Positions 14,175 to 16,115 of a stretch of DNA of 16,115 nt are shown here, in pieces. The stretch covers positions 1 through 16,115 of the forward strand of contig VAWY01000153.1 of the NCBI GenBank assembly GCA_005888335.1, given 5' to 3'. Numbering within the stretch: position 1 is the first letter of the stretch; each line of letters opens with the position of its first letter. Made by a program: the position numbers and the translations under genes. Under the pieces are notes generated by a model. The model saw nothing but the letters and a program-made list of their open reading frames with translations. It was not told where the DNA came from and made no database searches. Source of the DNA: Actinomycetota bacterium. GTDB lineage: Bacteria > Actinomycetota > Thermoleophilia > Solirubrobacterales > Solirubrobacteraceae.

Positions 14175-15347
14175 TCAGGCGTTGGGCATCCGCGGTTCGC
14201 GCCGGCGCAGAGAGGCGATCTCGAGCAGCTCGCGTGCGGCGCGGTCGGCGCCGGCCCCGTCGAGCCGGTCGGCGCGGCCGGGATCCCGCCCGTCCGCCAG
14301 CGCGGCGTCGATCGTGGCGCGCAGCGTCGCCGGCGTGAGGTGTTCGGGCTCGAGGACTCGGAGCAGGCCGTGCTCGGCGAACGCACGCGCGCGGATGAGC
14401 TGCTCGAGGCGCGGGTGCACCCGAGGGACGCACACGATCGGCGCGCCCGTCGAGACGGCCTCCACCAGGCTGTTGTAGCCGCCCATCGACACGACGGCGT
14501 CCACGGCGGCGAACCAGCCCGCGAGCTCGGGGATGAAGCCGACCACGCGGACCCCGAGGTCCGCGCCGAGCGCTGACAGCCGTGCCGAGGCGGCGGGAGG
14601 GAGCATCGGCCCCGCCACCACGACGCCGCGCCACGGTGCGTCCGTCGCTGCGCGGATGAACGCTTCGAGCAGCGCGGCGCCGTCCTCGCCGCCGCCCGCG
14701 GTCGCGAGCACGACCGGCCCGTCGTCCTCGCGCCACGGCACGACGATGCGCCCGGGCGGGTCGCTGATCACGTAGCCGCAGTACGAGCTGAGCTCCCTGA
14801 CCGAGACGGGCAGGTCGTTGTCCGCGAGCGGATCGAGGAACCCCTCGGAGCCGTAGACGAGCACGCGCGAGTAGTGGGCCAGGATCGCCGGCACGGCGCG
14901 GGGCGCCCACTCGACGGCCACGGTCGTCGCGTCGTCGATGACGTCGCGTACGCCCAGCACGGCGCGGCCGCCCACGTCGTGGAGCGCGTCCAGTGCACCC
15001 GCGAGCTCGCCGCCGGGCCCCAGCGGGCTCTTGTCGACGAGCATCACGTGGGGACGGAAGGAGCGCACGGTGGCGGTGAGGATCTCGGCGCGAAGCCGGT
15101 GGACGGCCTCGCCGTCGACCCGCAGCCGGCGGGCGGCGTAGTTGCCGTTGGTGACCTTGGCGAGAGCCGGCAGCTCGAGGATGTCGATGCCGTCCGCGAG
15201 CTCGAACTGCCCCGCGACGTCGATGCCCGTCACCACGAGGACCGACGTCGCCGGGTCGAGCTCCACGAGGCGGCGGCTCACGGCGAGGTTGCGCCGGACG
15301 TGGCCGAGCCCGAACCCGTCGTGCGAGTAGACCACCAGCCTGGCCAT
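14175..15347 (-). CDS. GT-B-fold glycosyltransferase (MurG/GT28-like)
   Basis: A 390-residue predicted cytosolic glycosyltransferase with two Rossmann-like halves. The N-terminal half opens with strand RLVVYSHD followed by the G-x-G-L-G-H-V-R-R-N loop (11-20), which in MurG-like enzymes contacts the acceptor or diphosphate. The C-terminal half contains the nucleotide-sugar signature of this fold: a VDAVVSMGGYNSLVEAV segment (M288-G-G-Y-N-S) followed by G-A-P-I-V-C-V-P-R and an R-A-x-x-F-A-E-H-G helix. These match GT28-type enzymes that use UDP-sugars, but donor and acceptor cannot be read from the sequence, and no cell-wall genes are next to it. ATG 15347 begins right at the first strand; AGGAG touches it directly (unusually short spacing). 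Two palindromes lie 25-51 nt upstream. Length is normal for the family. Confidence 0.82.
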   Translation of the reverse strand: MARLVVYSHDGFGLGHVRRNLAVSRRLVELDPATSVLVVTGIDVAGQFELADGIDILELPALAKVTNGNYAARRLRVDGEAVHRLRAEILTATVRSFRPHVMLVDKSPLGPGGELAGALDALHDVGGRAVLGVRDVIDDATTVAVEWAPRAVPAILAHYSRVLVYGSEGFLDPLADNDLPVSVRELSSYCGYVISDPPGRIVVPWREDDGPVVLATAGGGEDGAALLEAFIRAATDAPWRGVVVAGPMLPPAASARLSALGADLGVRVVGFIPELAGWFAAVDAVVSMGGYNSLVEAVSTGAPIVCVPRVHPRLEQLIRARAFAEHGLLRVLEPEHLTPATLRATIDAALADGRDPGRADRLDGAGADRAARELLEIASLRRREPRMPNA

Positions 15348-15371
15348 CTCCTGCTACACGCTGCCCTTCAG

Positions 15372-15398
15372 CCGTCGCGACGGGCTCGTGACCACGAG
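15372..15398. promoter_or_regulatory. Two adjacent palindromes upstream of the glycosyltransferase
   Basis: CCGTCGCGACGG (15372-15383) is a perfect 12-bp palindrome. One base later CTCGTG-AC-CACGAG (15385-15398) is a perfect 6+6 inverted repeat. Both lie in the short gap before the glycosyltransferase start (15347, minus strand), where an operator or a leader hairpin would be expected. Apart from these and the terminator at 15511-15547, the gap 15348-15557 shows nothing else I can support. Confidence 0.35.
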
Positions 15399-15510
15399 TC
15401 CAAGCATCCGGCGTCCGCAGGCTTGCTGGAAAGGACAGTTCATGCAGTTCGGCTTGCGTTCCCTGGACGCGGCAGCGCGAGTGCTCGCCGACGTGCTCGC
15501 GGACCGCCGG

Positions 15511-15547
15511 GCTCGGCGAGCCCCTGGGTCAGGGGGACTCGCCGAGC
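15511..15547 (-). terminator. Strong 16-bp hairpin after the choice-of-anchor D gene
   Basis: GCTCGGCGAG (15511-15520) pairs perfectly with CTCGCCGAGC (15538-15547); inside it CCCCTG (15521-15526) pairs with CAGGGG (15530-15535) around a GGT loop, leaving a 2-nt GA bulge. It starts 10 nt past the stop codon on the minus strand. It is the strongest hairpin seen in the window and very probably a transcription terminator, although no T-tract follows. Confidence 0.75.
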
Positions 15548-15557
15548 GAGGGCGGCC

Positions 15558-16115
15558 TCAGCGCGTGAGCCTGAGGCGGGTCGTCACCCCCCGCCCCAGC
15601 GCCGTGGCGCTGGTGCCGATCGCGACCTCGACGGTGTACTCGCCGGCGCGGGCGCGGCCGGAGCGGACGTGGATCGTCTGCGCTCCCGGTGCGTCGAGCG
15701 TGACGAGCTTGGTGGTGATCGCCTTGGTCGCTCCGCGCTTGAGCAGGCGAACGCGGGCGACGGCGGCGCCGGCCGGCGCGGCGAAGCGCGCGGTGATGCC
15801 GCGGCGGCGAGCCTGTCCGAGCCGGATCCGTCGCGCCACCCGTAGGTTGCTGACCGCGAGGTGGGTCGCCCGCGCGACGGGCGGCGCCTGGACCACGGGC
15901 GCCGGGGCCGCGCTCACCGCGGGCGCCGGCGCCGGCGCGGTGACCGGAGCCGCCGCGGGAGCGGGCGTGGCGCCCTTGCCGCTCAGCGCGACGGTGTGCG
16001 TCGCGGCGGCGGTGTTGTCGGCGAACGTCAGCGTCGCCGCGCGGGTTCCGGCGGCGCCGGGCGCGAAGGTCAGGCCGACACTGCACGTGCTGCCCGATGG
16101 CAGCGTCGCGCCGGC
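15558..16115 (-). CDS. C-terminal part of an exported choice-of-anchor D (ASPM/SPD-2/Hydin-like) protein, partial
   Basis: The last 185 residues of a protein whose start lies beyond the right edge; the frame is open through 16115. Counting from the edge, residues about 1-50 are the end of an Ig-like domain of the ASPM-SPD-2-Hydin/choice-of-anchor D type: an L-P-S-G-S-T-C-S-V segment, then L-T-F-A-P-G-A-A-G-T-R-A-A-T-L-T-F and a closing H-T-V-A-L-S-G-K-G. A Pro/Ala linker (about 50-80) follows. The final ~100 residues form a beta-rich module (ARRIRLGQARRRGITARF onwards, ending in RLRLTR) resembling the C-terminal modules of the exported protein at 57-1625 and, more loosely, the protease. Such proteins are usually secreted and surface-associated, often with several tandem Ig-like repeats. 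No signal peptide can be checked here. The function is unknown. The shorter frame beginning with GTG 15917 is not a separate gene, since clear domain sequence precedes it. Confidence 0.8.
   Translation of the reverse strand, partial: AGATLPSGSTCSVGLTFAPGAAGTRAATLTFADNTAAATHTVALSGKGATPAPAAAPVTAPAPAPAVSAAPAPVVQAPPVARATHLAVSNLRVARRIRLGQARRRGITARFAAPAGAAVARVRLLKRGATKAITTKLVTLDAPGAQTIHVRSGRARAGEYTVEVAIGTSATALGRGVTTRLRLTR

Noticed and set aside
15442..16115. Plus-strand frame from ATG 15442 with an AAAGGA sequence upstream, open to the window edge
   Set aside because: It runs through the terminator hairpin and antisense through the choice-of-anchor D gene, whose reading frame has recognisable domains. 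The predicted peptide is low-complexity and shows no family features.

Overview
This 16.1 kb window is very GC-rich and densely coded, with many GTG starts, 4-nt GTGA gene overlaps, probable leaderless or short-leader transcripts, and exported proteins with Ala/Pro-rich linkers. Together with the gene content this suggests a high-GC actinobacterium, most likely of the Thermoleophilia/Solirubrobacterales type (Conexibacter, Solirubrobacter and relatives). That placement is an inference from style; no marker gene is present. I see no tRNA, rRNA, CRISPR array, insertion sequence or phage gene.

Left half, + strand (57-9008). First comes an exported protein with a chitobiase-type beta domain. It is followed by a signalling block of two paralogous modules. 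Each module is a histidine kinase whose stop codon overlaps (GTGA) the start of a receiver-GGDEF-EAL protein. Module 1 is 1670-4275 and module 2 is 5482-8661. Between them lie a NarL/LuxR-type response regulator (4333-4974) and a small protein that looks like a receiver domain without its phosphorylation site (5074-5415). Module 1 has an intact EAL (phosphodiesterase) domain and a GGDQF variant of the GGDEF motif. Module 2 is badly degenerate: about 26 nt covering the GGDEF motif are missing and shift the frame, the EAL domain has lost three active-site acidic residues, and an extra receiver domain is fused at the C-terminus. A small ABM-like protein (8709-9008) ends the block.

Middle (9009-9201). 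The convergent gap holds 2.4 copies of a 76-bp direct repeat, each with a nested stem-loop.

Right half, - strand (16115-9202). In transcription order: the C-terminal part of an exported choice-of-anchor D (ASPM/SPD-2/Hydin-like) protein running off the right edge, a GT-B glycosyltransferase, a secreted subtilisin-like protease, a haloalkane-dehalogenase-like hydrolase, a six-helix HAMP-linked class III adenylate cyclase, and a cupin protein. Strong hairpins separate the first three of these from what follows.

How the genes fit together. The window carries machinery for c-di-GMP (left) and for cAMP (right), beside several exported or cell-surface proteins. A plausible reading is that the two-component/c-di-GMP cluster controls surface properties, but nothing in the sequence ties a specific target to it. 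The most notable points are the precise loss of the GGDEF motif in module 2, its conversion to a probable non-enzymatic c-di-GMP protein, the pseudo-receiver gene, the three TTGACGCC half-sites in front of module 2, and the 76-bp repeat.
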